Shown here: piece after piece, positions 24,331 to 32,593 of the stretch
Layout of the letters: each line of letters starts with the position of its first letter
Position numbering within the stretch: the first letter of the stretch is position 1
Assembly (NCBI GenBank): GCA_050944435.1
Contig: JBMNRB010000005.1
Span: forward strand, 100,231 to 164,230
DNA: 64,000 nt
DNA from: Ruminococcus_G sp050944435
GTDB lineage: Bacteria > Bacillota > Clostridia > Lachnospirales > Lachnospiraceae
Reading direction: 5' to 3'
Notes under the pieces: generated by a model
Database searches by the model: none
Told to the model about the DNA's origin: nothing
What the model saw: the letters and a program-made list of their open reading frames with translations, nothing else
Translations under genes and position numbers: made by a program

Positions 24331-25413
24331 ATGAAAAAAGTTTTAAAATTTTTTGCTGTGTTAATTGCCATATGCGTGGTGTTGGTCGCCGCGCTCCTGA
24401 TCTTTCTTCAGGTCAATGAATATAAGCCTGCGCAGGAGGAAGAAGTTTCACCGGAGGGGAATGCAGAGAAAACGGTCCGTGAAGGCGACACCCTCCGGGT
24501 TATGACTTTTAACATCGGATATGGAGCCCTGGATCAGGACCAGGATTTTTTTATGGACGGAGGAAAAAAAGTAAACGGAGAATCCCGTCAGAAAGTGTTG
24601 GACAACATGCAGGGAATTGCGGATATTATTTACGATAATAAAGCGGATGTGACTTTCCTGCAGGAGGTGGATCGGGATTCCAAACGGTCTTACCATATCG
24701 ATGAAGCGGAATATCTGATGGAAGCGTATCCAGGCTGTTTAATGACTTACGCTCCCAATTTCCGATGCCCGTATATTCCCTATCCCTTTCCGACCATCGG
24801 AAAAGTGGAAGGAGGACTGGTGACTTTAAACCAGTTTGAGGTCAGTGAAGCACAGAGAATTTCTCTGCCCAATTCTTTTTCGTGGCCCATACGGCTCTGT
24901 CAGCTGAAACGGTGTCTTCTGGTTCAGCGAGTGCCGGTGGAAGATTCGGCAAAAGAACTGGTGCTGGTGAATCTGCATCTGGAGGCCTACGACGACGGTG
25001 AGGGAAAGGAAGCGCAGACACAGGTGCTTTTTGATTTCCTCAAAGAAGAATACGAAAAGGGCAATTATGTAATTGCCGGCGGAGATTTCAATCAGATGTT
25101 TGATGAAATCGGGCTGGAAGAATACCCTCTGACAGACGTGTCCCATTTTCGGCCGGGAAGTATCGACACGTCAGGTCTGGGAGAAGGGTGGGCCTTTGTC
25201 AATGACACCTCTGTGCCCACGTCCCGGCTGCTAAATGAGGCTTATGATCCCCAGTCGGAGGATACGCAGTATTATGTGATCGACGGTTTCATCCTGTCGC
25301 CCAATGTGACAATGGAGAAAGTGAAGACGTTGGATCGGGGATTTGTATATGCCGATCATAATCCGGTATCGGTAAGAGTGACGCTGCAGAAAGAGCAGGA
25401 GGAAGGAAAATGA
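24331..25413 (+). CDS. Membrane-anchored endonuclease/exonuclease/phosphatase-family protein
   Basis: 360 residues. An N-terminal membrane segment (about 5-27) leaves the catalytic domain outside. EEP-fold motifs are seen: LRVMTFNIGYG, TFLQEVDRDSKR, VLVNLHLEAYDDG, IAGGDFNQMFD and the final YADHNPVSVRV (D-H). Such proteins cleave phosphodiesters or phosphoesters in nucleic acids, sphingomyelin or inositol lipids; which applies cannot be told. It overlaps greA by four bases (ATGA). Confidence 0.88.
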   Translation: MKKVLKFFAVLIAICVVLVAALLIFLQVNEYKPAQEEEVSPEGNAEKTVREGDTLRVMTFNIGYGALDQDQDFFMDGGKKVNGESRQKVLDNMQGIADIIYDNKADVTFLQEVDRDSKRSYHIDEAEYLMEAYPGCLMTYAPNFRCPYIPYPFPTIGKVEGGLVTLNQFEVSEAQRISLPNSFSWPIRLCQLKRCLLVQRVPVEDSAKELVLVNLHLEAYDDGEGKEAQTQVLFDFLKEEYEKGNYVIAGGDFNQMFDEIGLEEYPLTDVSHFRPGSIDTSGLGEGWAFVNDTSVPTSRLLNEAYDPQSEDTQYYVIDGFILSPNVTMEKVKTLDRGFVYADHNPVSVRVTLQKEQEEGK

Positions 25414-25913
25414 AGAATCAGTTGACTAAGGACGATGTCCGGAAAATAAAGGAAGAGATTGAGCACCGGAAGCTGGTGGTGCGCAAAGAAGCCCTGGAAG
25501 CGGTGAAAGAAGCGAGAGCCCAGGGGGATTTAAGCGAAAATTTTGAATATTATGCGGCCAAAAAGGATAAAAACCGTAATGAAAGCAGGATCCGTTATCT
25601 GGAGAGAATGCTGAAAACTTCTGAAATTGTGGAAGATACATCCAAAGAGGATGAGGTGGGGCTGAATAATACGGTGACGCTGTATTTTGAGGATGATGAC
25701 GAGACGGAAGTCTATAAGCTGGTAACTTCCATCAGAGGAAATTCTCTGGATGGCAGGATCAGCACGGAATCCCCCATAGGAAGAGCAATTCTGGGCCATA
25801 AAGCGGGGGAAAGAGTTTATGTCAGGGTCAATGAAAATGCAGGGTATTATGTGGAAATAAAGGAAATACAGAAAACCACGGGGGAGGAAGAAGATCCCAT
25901 CCGGAGTTTCTGA
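25410..25913 (+). CDS. greA: Transcription elongation factor GreA/GreB family
   Basis: 167 residues. The N-terminal coiled coil carries the catalytic-tip motif GDLSENFEYYAAK, whose acidic residues place Mg2+ in the RNA polymerase secondary channel to cleave backtracked RNA. The C-terminal FKBP-like domain includes SPIGRAILGHKAGE. Coupled to the upstream phosphodiesterase gene by ATGA overlap, so in an accessory operon rather than in a classic greA context; it may be a second Gre factor of the genome. Confidence 0.92.
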   Translation: MKNQLTKDDVRKIKEEIEHRKLVVRKEALEAVKEARAQGDLSENFEYYAAKKDKNRNESRIRYLERMLKTSEIVEDTSKEDEVGLNNTVTLYFEDDDETEVYKLVTSIRGNSLDGRISTESPIGRAILGHKAGERVYVRVNENAGYYVEIKEIQKTTGEEEDPIRSF

Positions 25914-25937
25914 ACAAGAGGGGAGGTAAAGAAGCAG

Positions 25938-26600
25938 ATGCCAGAGGAATATCAGGACAATTACGCGAAAGTAAAGGAAGAATGGAAAGAAAGAGCCCGG
26001 ACCTGGGACTTTAAGGAACGCTACCAGGCGCTGGGATTAGAAGGATATGACGAGAAGAAAATGACGCTGAGGTACTATGGACAAGAGTTTCAGATTGATG
26101 CTGAAACGGGAGCCATATCCCGGAAAGAAGATCCGGAAGGAGTCATAGACTTTAATACTGCCATGAATATCTACCACTTGTTTTACTATTCCAAGGAAAA
26201 GCCAAAACTTTCCGGAGAATGGGTGCCCTTCCGGGATGTTCCCAGAGCCGGCATTTTTACCAAGGCATTTTTTGATCAGACAGTGGATCCCTTTGCCAGA
26301 ACCTTTGACGGTCATCTGCCGGAACTTTTAAAGGCGGGAGAGAAGCTGGGATTTCAGCGGATTTCCTATTCAGATGCGGGATTTGAAGCCCAGGTGTTTG
26401 ACTGTCTTCCCATAAGATTTCTGTTTTGGGATGGCGATGAGGAATTCCCTGCCAAGGCCAATGTATTGTTTGACAGGAATATTGTGGAATTTGTTCATGA
26501 AGAAACTGTGGTGCTCATTGCGGCGGACGGATTGAAAAGACTGGTGGAAGCAGCAGAGCTTCCCCAGGATGGAAAACCATACCGCTTTTACGCGCCGTGA
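25938..26600 (+). CDS. DUF3786 domain protein
   Basis: 220 residues, soluble, matching the DUF3786 pattern: the DYDEKKMTLRYYGQEF-like entry, VIDFNTAMNIYHLFYYSK, then PRAGIFTKAFFDQTVDPFARTF and the C-terminal CLPIRFLFWDGDEEFPAKANVLFD. The family is found in anaerobes and has no known biochemical role. It lies 24 bases after greA and 19 before ybaK, in the same operon. Confidence 0.8.
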   Translation: MPEEYQDNYAKVKEEWKERARTWDFKERYQALGLEGYDEKKMTLRYYGQEFQIDAETGAISRKEDPEGVIDFNTAMNIYHLFYYSKEKPKLSGEWVPFRDVPRAGIFTKAFFDQTVDPFARTFDGHLPELLKAGEKLGFQRISYSDAGFEAQVFDCLPIRFLFWDGDEEFPAKANVLFDRNIVEFVHEETVVLIAADGLKRLVEAAELPQDGKPYRFYAP

Positions 26601-26619
26601 AGATAAAGGAGAGGAAAAG

Positions 26620-27105
26620 ATGTCGATAGAAAGAGTAAGAGAGTATTTTAAAAAATTCCAGATGGAGGATAGAATCCAGGAATTTGACGTATCTTCCGCC
26701 ACCGTTGAACTGGCGGCTCAGGCAGTAGGATGCGAACCGGAGCGAATTGCTAAAACCTTGTCTTTTAAGGTGGGGGATGGCTGCATCCTGATTGTCGCGG
26801 CCGGGGACGCAAGAATTGACAACAGGAAATACAAAGACTGTTTTCATACGAAGGCCAAAATGCTTTCTCCCGAGGAAGTGGAGACGATGACCGGGCACAG
26901 GATCGGCGGGGTATGTCCCTTTGGGGTAAAAGAAGGAGTGGAGATATGGCTGGATGAATCATTAAAAAGGTTTGAGACCGTATATCCTGCCTGCGGCAGC
27001 AGCAACAGCGCCATTGAACTGAGTCTGCCGGAGCTGGAGCGGTATTCCGGCAGCAATGGCTGGGTGGATGTCTGCAAAGACTGGGAATCGATGACAGGAA
27101 AATAA
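26620..27105 (+). CDS. ybaK: YbaK/EbsC-family aminoacyl-tRNA deacylase
   Basis: 161 residues from the ATG at 26620 (AGGAGAGG upstream); the frame opens earlier inside the preceding gene. The YbaK core is visible: AAQAVGCEPERIAKTLSFKV with the conserved Lys, then GRIDNRKYK-like substrate loop and MTGHRIGGVCPFGV, the G-x-V-x-P-F-G motif. It hydrolyses mischarged Cys- or Ala-tRNA-Pro in trans, which suits a genome whose ProRS (2020-3459) has no editing domain. Confidence 0.92.
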   Translation: MSIERVREYFKKFQMEDRIQEFDVSSATVELAAQAVGCEPERIAKTLSFKVGDGCILIVAAGDARIDNRKYKDCFHTKAKMLSPEEVETMTGHRIGGVCPFGVKEGVEIWLDESLKRFETVYPACGSSNSAIELSLPELERYSGSNGWVDVCKDWESMTGK

Positions 27106-27281
27106 TAAAAAGATTTCAAAGCAGTGGAAAAACTATAGAAAACAGGGCAGGAAATCATAAAAACAGTGCAACATTCATAAAGAATTACAGTCTGTGCTTT
27201 GATATGATACAGTTGATAAGAGACAAGGGCGCAGAGAAGGCCTTTGTACATAAAACGTGTTGATGTAATAAGGAGAAAAAG

Positions 27282-28301
27282 ATGAAGAAAGTAAGAATTG
27301 GTATCGTGGGACTGGGAAGACTGGGACGTGCGCATGCGAATAATCTGGCCTTTGCCGTTCCCGGCGCAGAGCTGGTGGCAGCTTGTTCTGTAGTGGATGC
27401 AGAACTTGACTATGCAAAAGAGCATCTGGGTGTGGCAAAAACATATTCTGATTTTGGCGAGATGTGCAAAGATCCGGATATAGATGCGGTAGCCATCGTG
27501 TCTCCCTCAACCTTCCATCCGGAGCAGATTTCTCTGGCACTGAAAGCAGGAAAACATATCTTCTGCGAGAAACCGCTGGCGGTTACCCTGGAAGAATGTA
27601 TTGCTACGGAAAAGGAAGTGCAGCAGTATCCGGATCTGGTATTCATGCTGGGCTTTATGCGCCGTTATGATCCTTCATATGCTTATGCAAAGAAGAAAAT
27701 CGAGGAGGGCGCTATCGGAACGCCTTATCTGGTAAAGGCTACAGGAGTAGATCCCGATGCTGATGCAGAATCTCTTCTGGACAGCGGATATGTTCCCAAG
27801 AGCGGCGGAATTATGATGGATATGGCCAGCCACGATATCGACCTGATGCGCTGGTTTCTGCAGGATGATCCTTCAGAAGTTTATGCAATTGGAAGCACAG
27901 TAAAGCATCCAAGATTTACCGATCAGGGAGATGTGGAGACTGCATGCGCCACATTTAAATTTAAAAACGGAGCTATGGGACAGCTTCATGTGGGAAGAGC
28001 AGCCGTTCACGGTTATCATATTGAGACAGAAATTGTCGGTACAGAGGGAAGTATTCGGGTAAGTCCGGTACCGGCCAAAAACCTGGCTATGATTTATGAT
28101 AAGACAGGTGCTGTTCAGGAATGTGTGCGCAACTTCCCGGAACGTTTCCAGCAGGCTTATGTGGAAGAGATGAAGGAATTCGTAGACTGTGTAATGAATG
28201 GAAAGACACCGGGCGTGGTTGTTCATGACGGAACGGCTGCCACACAGATCTGCGAAGCAGCTCAGAAGGCGCTGGAAACAGGCGAAATCGTTAAAATCTG
28301 A
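27282..28301 (+). CDS. Gfo/Idh/MocA-family oxidoreductase (inositol dehydrogenase-like)
   Basis: 339 residues, NAD(P)-dependent. Rossmann start VRIGIVGLGRLGRAHA, CEKPLAVTLEE with the catalytic Lys, GFMRRYDPSYAYAK, and MDMASHDIDLMRW with the catalytic His/Asp pair. GFMRRYDP is typical of inositol 2-dehydrogenase (IolG) and scyllo-inositol dehydrogenases. A putative extended -10 (TGATATGAT, near 27202) lies in the 176-base upstream gap. A terminator directly follows, so it is transcribed mostly by itself. Likely part of the cyclitol/sugar-acid island. Confidence 0.85.
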   Translation: MKKVRIGIVGLGRLGRAHANNLAFAVPGAELVAACSVVDAELDYAKEHLGVAKTYSDFGEMCKDPDIDAVAIVSPSTFHPEQISLALKAGKHIFCEKPLAVTLEECIATEKEVQQYPDLVFMLGFMRRYDPSYAYAKKKIEEGAIGTPYLVKATGVDPDADAESLLDSGYVPKSGGIMMDMASHDIDLMRWFLQDDPSEVYAIGSTVKHPRFTDQGDVETACATFKFKNGAMGQLHVGRAAVHGYHIETEIVGTEGSIRVSPVPAKNLAMIYDKTGAVQECVRNFPERFQQAYVEEMKEFVDCVMNGKTPGVVVHDGTAATQICEAAQKALETGEIVKI

Positions 28302-28326
28302 TCTGTTTTTGGTTTACTGAGATAAC

Positions 28327-28357
28327 AAAAGGGTGTCTGAATCAGACACCCTTTTTA
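28327..28357 (+). terminator. Intrinsic terminator between two Gfo/Idh/MocA genes
   Basis: Perfect 10-bp stem GGGTGTCTGA / TCAGACACCC (28331-28340 with 28342-28351), flanked by AAAA and TTTTTATT. It ends 18 bases before the next ATG, so it may act as an attenuator. Confidence 0.85.
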
Positions 28358-28374
28358 TTAAGAGGAGGTATGAT

Positions 28375-29511
28375 ATGAAACTCAAATATGGAATGATCGG
28401 CGGCGGCAATGGGGCGTTTATCGGCGATGTTCACCGCAGGGGAGCTTTTATGGGCGGATATGCAAACCTGGTCTGCGGATGTTTTACCAGGAACCCTGAA
28501 AAAAACAAAGAAGCCGCCCAGCAGTGGGGGGTGGAAGATCCCAGCCGGGTTTATGCTAATTATCAGGAAATGGCCGAAAAGGAAGCCGAAAGAGAAGACG
28601 GTATTGATTTTGTGGCGATCACTACGCCTAATGACACCCATTACGAGATTGCAAAACTTTTCCTGGAAAAGGGAATCCACGTGATCTGCGACAAACCGGT
28701 GACTTCTACAGCAGAGCAGGCTGAAGATCTGAAACGGATAGCAGAAGAAAGAAACCTCTGTTTCGGTGTTACTTATTCCTATTTCGGGTATGCGATGGTG
28801 CATCAGGCCCGGGAGATGGTGGAAGCAGGAAAAATCGGAGAAGTGGTTTATGTGACCACAGAATATCCCCAGGACTGGCTGCTTTTGAATCTCAGAGATG
28901 AGGAGACAAGAAAGAAAATGTGGAGAATCGATCCCTCCAGAGCCAACGGATCTCTCTGCACAGTGGACATAGGAACTCATCTGGAAGCTCTGGTACATGC
29001 GGCGACAGGACTTACCATCACCAAGGTGCTGGCCAACTTTGATTATACCGTTGGCGATATTCCCCTGGAAACCAACAGCAATGTGATGCTGAAGCTGAGC
29101 AACGGAGCATCGGGAAGTCTCTGGTCCTCCATCGTGGCGGTAGGACAGGATGCGGATGTGCGGATCCGGATATACGGTACGGAAGGCAGTCTGGAATGGT
29201 ATCACGGCAAGGCAGGGCTGCTGAAATATGCCCGTCTGGGAGAGCCGGTGCAGTATCTGGCAATGAACCGGGATTATAATGGAGAAGAAAGCCTGTCCAT
29301 GTCCCATCTTCCGGCGGGACATCCGGAAGGATACTATGAGGCCTTCGGAAATATATACGAATTATTCTGTAAAGATGTGCTGGCCCATAAGGATGGAGCG
29401 AAGGGAAAACAATACGATTATCCCGATATCGATTACGGCATTCATGGAGTCCGTTTTGTGGATGCCTGTGTGGAAAGCAATGAAAAAGGGAATGTGTGGG
29501 TAGAGCTTTAA
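28375..29511 (+). CDS. Gfo/Idh/MocA-family oxidoreductase
   Basis: 378 residues from ATG 28375, which has GAGGAGG nine bases upstream. N-terminal KYGMIGGGNGAFIGDVHRRG binds the dinucleotide; CDKPVTSTAEQA carries the catalytic Lys, and VDIGTHLEALV holds the catalytic His. It differs from the previous gene and belongs to the larger subfamily that acts on bulky sugars or cyclitols. The end of the region is convergent with a LysR-type gene. Substrate unknown. Confidence 0.83.
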   Translation: MKLKYGMIGGGNGAFIGDVHRRGAFMGGYANLVCGCFTRNPEKNKEAAQQWGVEDPSRVYANYQEMAEKEAEREDGIDFVAITTPNDTHYEIAKLFLEKGIHVICDKPVTSTAEQAEDLKRIAEERNLCFGVTYSYFGYAMVHQAREMVEAGKIGEVVYVTTEYPQDWLLLNLRDEETRKKMWRIDPSRANGSLCTVDIGTHLEALVHAATGLTITKVLANFDYTVGDIPLETNSNVMLKLSNGASGSLWSSIVAVGQDADVRIRIYGTEGSLEWYHGKAGLLKYARLGEPVQYLAMNRDYNGEESLSMSHLPAGHPEGYYEAFGNIYELFCKDVLAHKDGAKGKQYDYPDIDYGIHGVRFVDACVESNEKGNVWVEL

Positions 29512-29537
29512 AAAGAGCGGCCGTACACGAAAAACAG

Positions 29538-29590
29538 CAGGAGAGCATCGATTTCATTCCGATGAAATCAGATGCTCTCCTGTGTTTATT
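29538..29590. terminator. Long hairpin between the convergent oxidoreductase and LysR genes
   Basis: About 20 paired bases (CAGGAGAGCATCGATTTCAT with its complement and one bulged A) around a TCCG loop, 29538-29582, then TGTTTATT. The arm overlaps the last codons of the minus-strand lysR gene, so the hairpin is both coding and structural. Confidence 0.75.
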
Positions 29591-30501
29591 AAGGTTCCTG
29601 TTTTCACGTAATCCAGAATATCTGGACGGCGGTAATGTTTGAGAATTTCTTTGATCTGTTCGATAGACGGGGTAAGAAATTTATTCTTATGATATACCAG
29701 TTTGAAGGTTCGTTCCCATTCATTGTATGGATTACAGATTACATGGATACTGCCTCCTAAAATTTCCTCCTCCAGAAGGCGGACGGAAATGACAGAAAGA
29801 CCGCCGTTGTAGATTACGGCGTTTTTGATGGCCAGAGGACTGCTGGCTTCCCAGGCAATGTTAATTTTCAGGTTGTGGCGGTTCAGATAGTGCTCGAAGA
29901 GCGCGCGGGTACCGCTTCCTGCTTCCCGAAGAGCAAAATTTTTCCCTTCCAGTTCCTGAGCGGGAATCTGATCCCGAAGAGCAAAAGGATGATTTCTGCC
30001 GCAGATCAGCACCAGAAAATCTTCTACGATGGGGATGGAAATCAGATCGGTGGATTTAATGTTTCCTTCGACGATGCCGATATCCAGGCTGGAATCCAGA
30101 AGCTTTTGTTCGATGTCGGCTGTGTTGCTGATGCAGGAATAGGTGGAAACCTGGGGCATTACCGACTGAAAGTCATTTAATATATTGGGCAGAAGGCAGA
30201 CCCCCACAGTGAGGGTGGCGCCGATACGCAGACGCTGAATAACGGCGCTGTCCGCCATACTCTGTTCCAGGCGCTCGTATTGATCCACAACCTGTCTGGC
30301 ATGGGAAAGGAGATTTTTGCCGGCTTCTGTGATGTACAGTTTCCGGGAAAGCCGTTCAAAAAGGATGGTATGGTAATGCTCCTCCAGTTCATGAATGGTC
30401 TGGCTTACCGTGGGCTGAGTGATAAAACAGCGTCTGGCGGCGGCACTCATACTCTTGGTTTCTGCAACGGCGATGAATATTTTTAAATGGCGTAAAGTCA
30501 T
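29554..30501 (-). CDS. LysR-family transcriptional regulator
   Basis: 315 residues. The winged HTH is MTLRHLKIFIAVAETKSMSAAARR followed by TQPTVSQTIHELE; a type 2 periplasmic-binding effector domain covers about 90-300 (LRIGATLTVG, DIGIVEG, REAGSGTRALFE). The resemblance is to CysL/CbbR-like regulators of small organic or sulfur compounds. It is convergent with the second oxidoreductase gene, the plausible target. Start ATG with AGGAGGT upstream on the minus strand. Confidence 0.92.
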   Translation of the reverse strand: MTLRHLKIFIAVAETKSMSAAARRCFITQPTVSQTIHELEEHYHTILFERLSRKLYITEAGKNLLSHARQVVDQYERLEQSMADSAVIQRLRIGATLTVGVCLLPNILNDFQSVMPQVSTYSCISNTADIEQKLLDSSLDIGIVEGNIKSTDLISIPIVEDFLVLICGRNHPFALRDQIPAQELEGKNFALREAGSGTRALFEHYLNRHNLKINIAWEASSPLAIKNAVIYNGGLSVISVRLLEEEILGGSIHVICNPYNEWERTFKLVYHKNKFLTPSIEQIKEILKHYRRPDILDYVKTGTLINTGEHLISSE

Positions 30502-30510
30502 AATAACCTC

Positions 30511-30628
30511 CTGCTGTGTTTATAAGTAAAGTCATTGTACCATCTAAACACATAAAAATCCACAGGATACTTGCACATCCAGTGGATTTTGTCGAATCAT
30601 TAACTCCATTAATGTTGAAACACAGCAG
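30511..30628. repeat. Inverted repeat flanking the LysR upstream gap
   Basis: An 11-bp inverted repeat: CTGCTGTGTTT (30511-30521, just upstream of the LysR ribosome site) and AAACACAGCAG (30618-30628). The arms are 96 bases apart and enclose a terminator. Could be spaced LysR sites; that is inference. Confidence 0.5.
30551..30590 (-). terminator. Terminator downstream of the 203-residue hypothetical gene
   Basis: AAAATCCAC-A-GGAT (30555-30568) pairs with ATCC-A-GTGGATTTT (30577-30590) leaving one A/A mismatch and an 8-base loop; read on the minus strand it ends in GGATTTTTATG. It separates that gene from lysR. Confidence 0.72.
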
Positions 30629-30670
30629 AATGTAAAACAATTACTTTCAGATTGTACATGCAGAGCTTTA

Positions 30671-31282
30671 TTATAAATGAAAATTTGCTATACGCTGATA
30701 AAAAGAGTCAGCCTCTCCGGGATACAGCCGATAGAATGTTTCAGCGGCAGCTTTTGAAAATAGAAAAAGTTCTTTTTCTAGGTTCAGCTTTTTCGGAACA
30801 ATATATGCAATACGGTAAATATCCTCAGCAACCTTTTTTTTAAAAGATTCACGCTTAATTTTTCCCAGGCCGAATATAAGAGAGCTGTACGTCCGGTCGC
30901 GTTCGCACAGTTCAAGATATAGTTTAATCAAATTGCAGTATTCTTTATAAATGATCTGTTCCCCTGTCTCTCCGTAGGATTTCACCAGATTCCACTGAAA
31001 ATCTTTTAATACACTTTCTCTTTCACGGTCTCTTTTTTTCTTGTGATTCCAGATTCCCTTGGAAATTTTCATATATTCAAGAGTCATCAAGCCGCGAATA
31101 AAATAATCCACTTCTTTATTTTCTCTGCTGTTGCCGTATCGGGCATCGTAAAGCTTCTGACAAAGTTCCACTTCCTTGGTTGGGCCTTCTGCCATTACTG
31201 CCAGATCTAAGATTCTTTTCCGGTTAGCGCGATTTGTTTCTCGGTAATAATCATTTTTCCAAGTTTCTGTGTTTATCTGCAT
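30671..31282 (-). CDS. Hypothetical helical protein
   Basis: 203 residues, not recognised. Predicted mostly helical, highly charged (Lys/Arg/Glu), no signal peptide or membrane segment, no catalytic motif seen. ATG start with GGAGGG eight bases upstream, and a good terminator follows, so it looks like a real gene. Base composition is more A/T-rich than the neighbouring housekeeping genes. It is divergent from the ABC transporter operon across a 311-base regulatory gap. Confidence 0.6.
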   Translation of the reverse strand: MQINTETWKNDYYRETNRANRKRILDLAVMAEGPTKEVELCQKLYDARYGNSRENKEVDYFIRGLMTLEYMKISKGIWNHKKKRDRERESVLKDFQWNLVKSYGETGEQIIYKEYCNLIKLYLELCERDRTYSSLIFGLGKIKRESFKKKVAEDIYRIAYIVPKKLNLEKELFLFSKAAAETFYRLYPGEADSFYQRIANFHL

Positions 31283-31333
31283 TTACATCCCTCCAGCACT
31301 GTTGTTTTTGAAATCATACCACGAATGAATGCC

Positions 31334-31385
31334 AAAATGCAATAAAAAATATTACCAAAAAACAAGAATGAATTTATTGCATTTT
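31334..31385. repeat. 13-bp inverted repeat in the divergent gap
   Basis: AAAATGCAATAAA (31334-31346) and TTTATTGCATTTT (31373-31385), a perfect inverted repeat with a 26-base loop in the 311-base gap 31283-31593. The gap also contains GAATGAAT three times and the promoter at 31433-31499. Likely regulatory sites between the hypothetical gene and the transporter. Confidence 0.55.
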
Positions 31386-31432
31386 GATTATACATATTAC
31401 TTTTGCACAATAATTTTGAGTTTGTGCTGTGA

Positions 31433-31499
31433 AAAATGTAGAAAACGCATGAATAAAGAAAAAAGCAATTGAAAATAGGTATGAATTATTATATATTCA
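31433..31499 (+). promoter_or_regulatory. Promoter and operator of the ABC transporter operon
   Basis: TTGAAA (31469-31474), 17-bp spacer, TATATT (31492-31497). An inverted repeat TGAAT-N8-ATTCA (31482-31499) covers the -10 box. A conserved block beginning AAAATGTAGAAA at 31433 lies 36 bp before the -35. The whole arrangement recurs with the same spacing before the dehydroquinase-like gene. Confidence 0.75.
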
Positions 31500-31593
31500 A
31501 ACTATGTAGAACGTTCGAATAACCAAAAAAATAGAATGAATATGAGCAGAGAACATCATTATTCGTTCTATAAATGCAAAAGGAGGATGTACG

Positions 31594-32565
31594 ATGGGGA
31601 AGTTGAAGCAAAATCCACTTGTTAAGAAATTGGGATTCAACCGGATTATTTTGTTTCTGGTCATGCTTGTGATATACGGCATTTTTTGTGCGCTGATTCC
31701 TAATTTCTTCGGTTTGTCACATGTAATGAGCATGCTTAATTATGTATGTTTTCTTGGTTTTTTGTCGCTGGGGGTGACATTCGTCATTGCGACGGGAGGC
31801 ATTGATTTCAGTATTGGTCCGGTTATGTTCTGCTGCGCGCTGATTTCGGGGTATACGATGAATCAGTATGGATTACCGATGGGAATGACCCTGATTCTGT
31901 GTATTCTTGTGGGTGCAATATTTGGAACGTTTAACGGTTATATGGTTGCGTACTGGGATGTGCCTCCATTTATCATCTCAATGGCATCTATGAATATTGC
32001 CAAAGGACTTGCGTCAGTGTATACGAAAACAACCACTGTCAGCTGGCCGCAGAGTGCGGATCCCGGAGGATGGTTCCGGAATCTGCTGAAAATTGGAAAT
32101 ATTCCGGTTGGCCTGATTATATTTCTGGCTGCGGCAGTAATCTGTTCTGTTATTCTGAACAATACCAGAGCAGGTCGTTATATTCTCGGCCTGGGCAGCA
32201 ACCGGGAAGCAGTTCGTCTGTCTGGCGTCAATACCAAAAAATGGGAAATGACCGCCTACATTCTGTGCGGTACTCTGGCAGGCGTTGCGGCAGTATTCTT
32301 TGCAGCGGCCTATTCAACGGTTCAGCCTGGATATGGCGATCAGTACAATAACGAGGCGATTGCGGCATGTGTCATGGGCGGTACGTCCATGATTGGGGGG
32401 CTGGCATCCATTGGCGGTACGGTCATCGGAGCATTTATTATTTCACTGATTCAGGAAGGCATCCTGGCAATGAAATTTACAAAAGATATTCAGCTTATCA
32501 TTACAGCGATTATCGTTATTGTAGCAGTTTACCTCGACGTTTCAGCAAGACGCAGAAAGAACTGA
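31594..32565 (+). CDS. ABC transporter permease, ribose/inositol (CUT2) class, first copy
   Basis: 323 residues, about eight to ten membrane helices, with the family stretch TVQPGYGDQYNNEAIAACVMGGTSMIGGLASIGGT near the C-terminus and ATGGIDFSIG earlier (BPD_transp_2 fold). ATG with AAAGGAGG upstream. The operon has two different permeases on either side of one ATPase, consistent with a heterodimeric channel like other CUT2 systems with paired permeases. Confidence 0.93.
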   Translation: MGKLKQNPLVKKLGFNRIILFLVMLVIYGIFCALIPNFFGLSHVMSMLNYVCFLGFLSLGVTFVIATGGIDFSIGPVMFCCALISGYTMNQYGLPMGMTLILCILVGAIFGTFNGYMVAYWDVPPFIISMASMNIAKGLASVYTKTTTVSWPQSADPGGWFRNLLKIGNIPVGLIIFLAAAVICSVILNNTRAGRYILGLGSNREAVRLSGVNTKKWEMTAYILCGTLAGVAAVFFAAAYSTVQPGYGDQYNNEAIAACVMGGTSMIGGLASIGGTVIGAFIISLIQEGILAMKFTKDIQLIITAIIVIVAVYLDVSARRRKN

Positions 32566-32593
32566 TAGATTGACAACTGTAAAGGAGAAAAGA

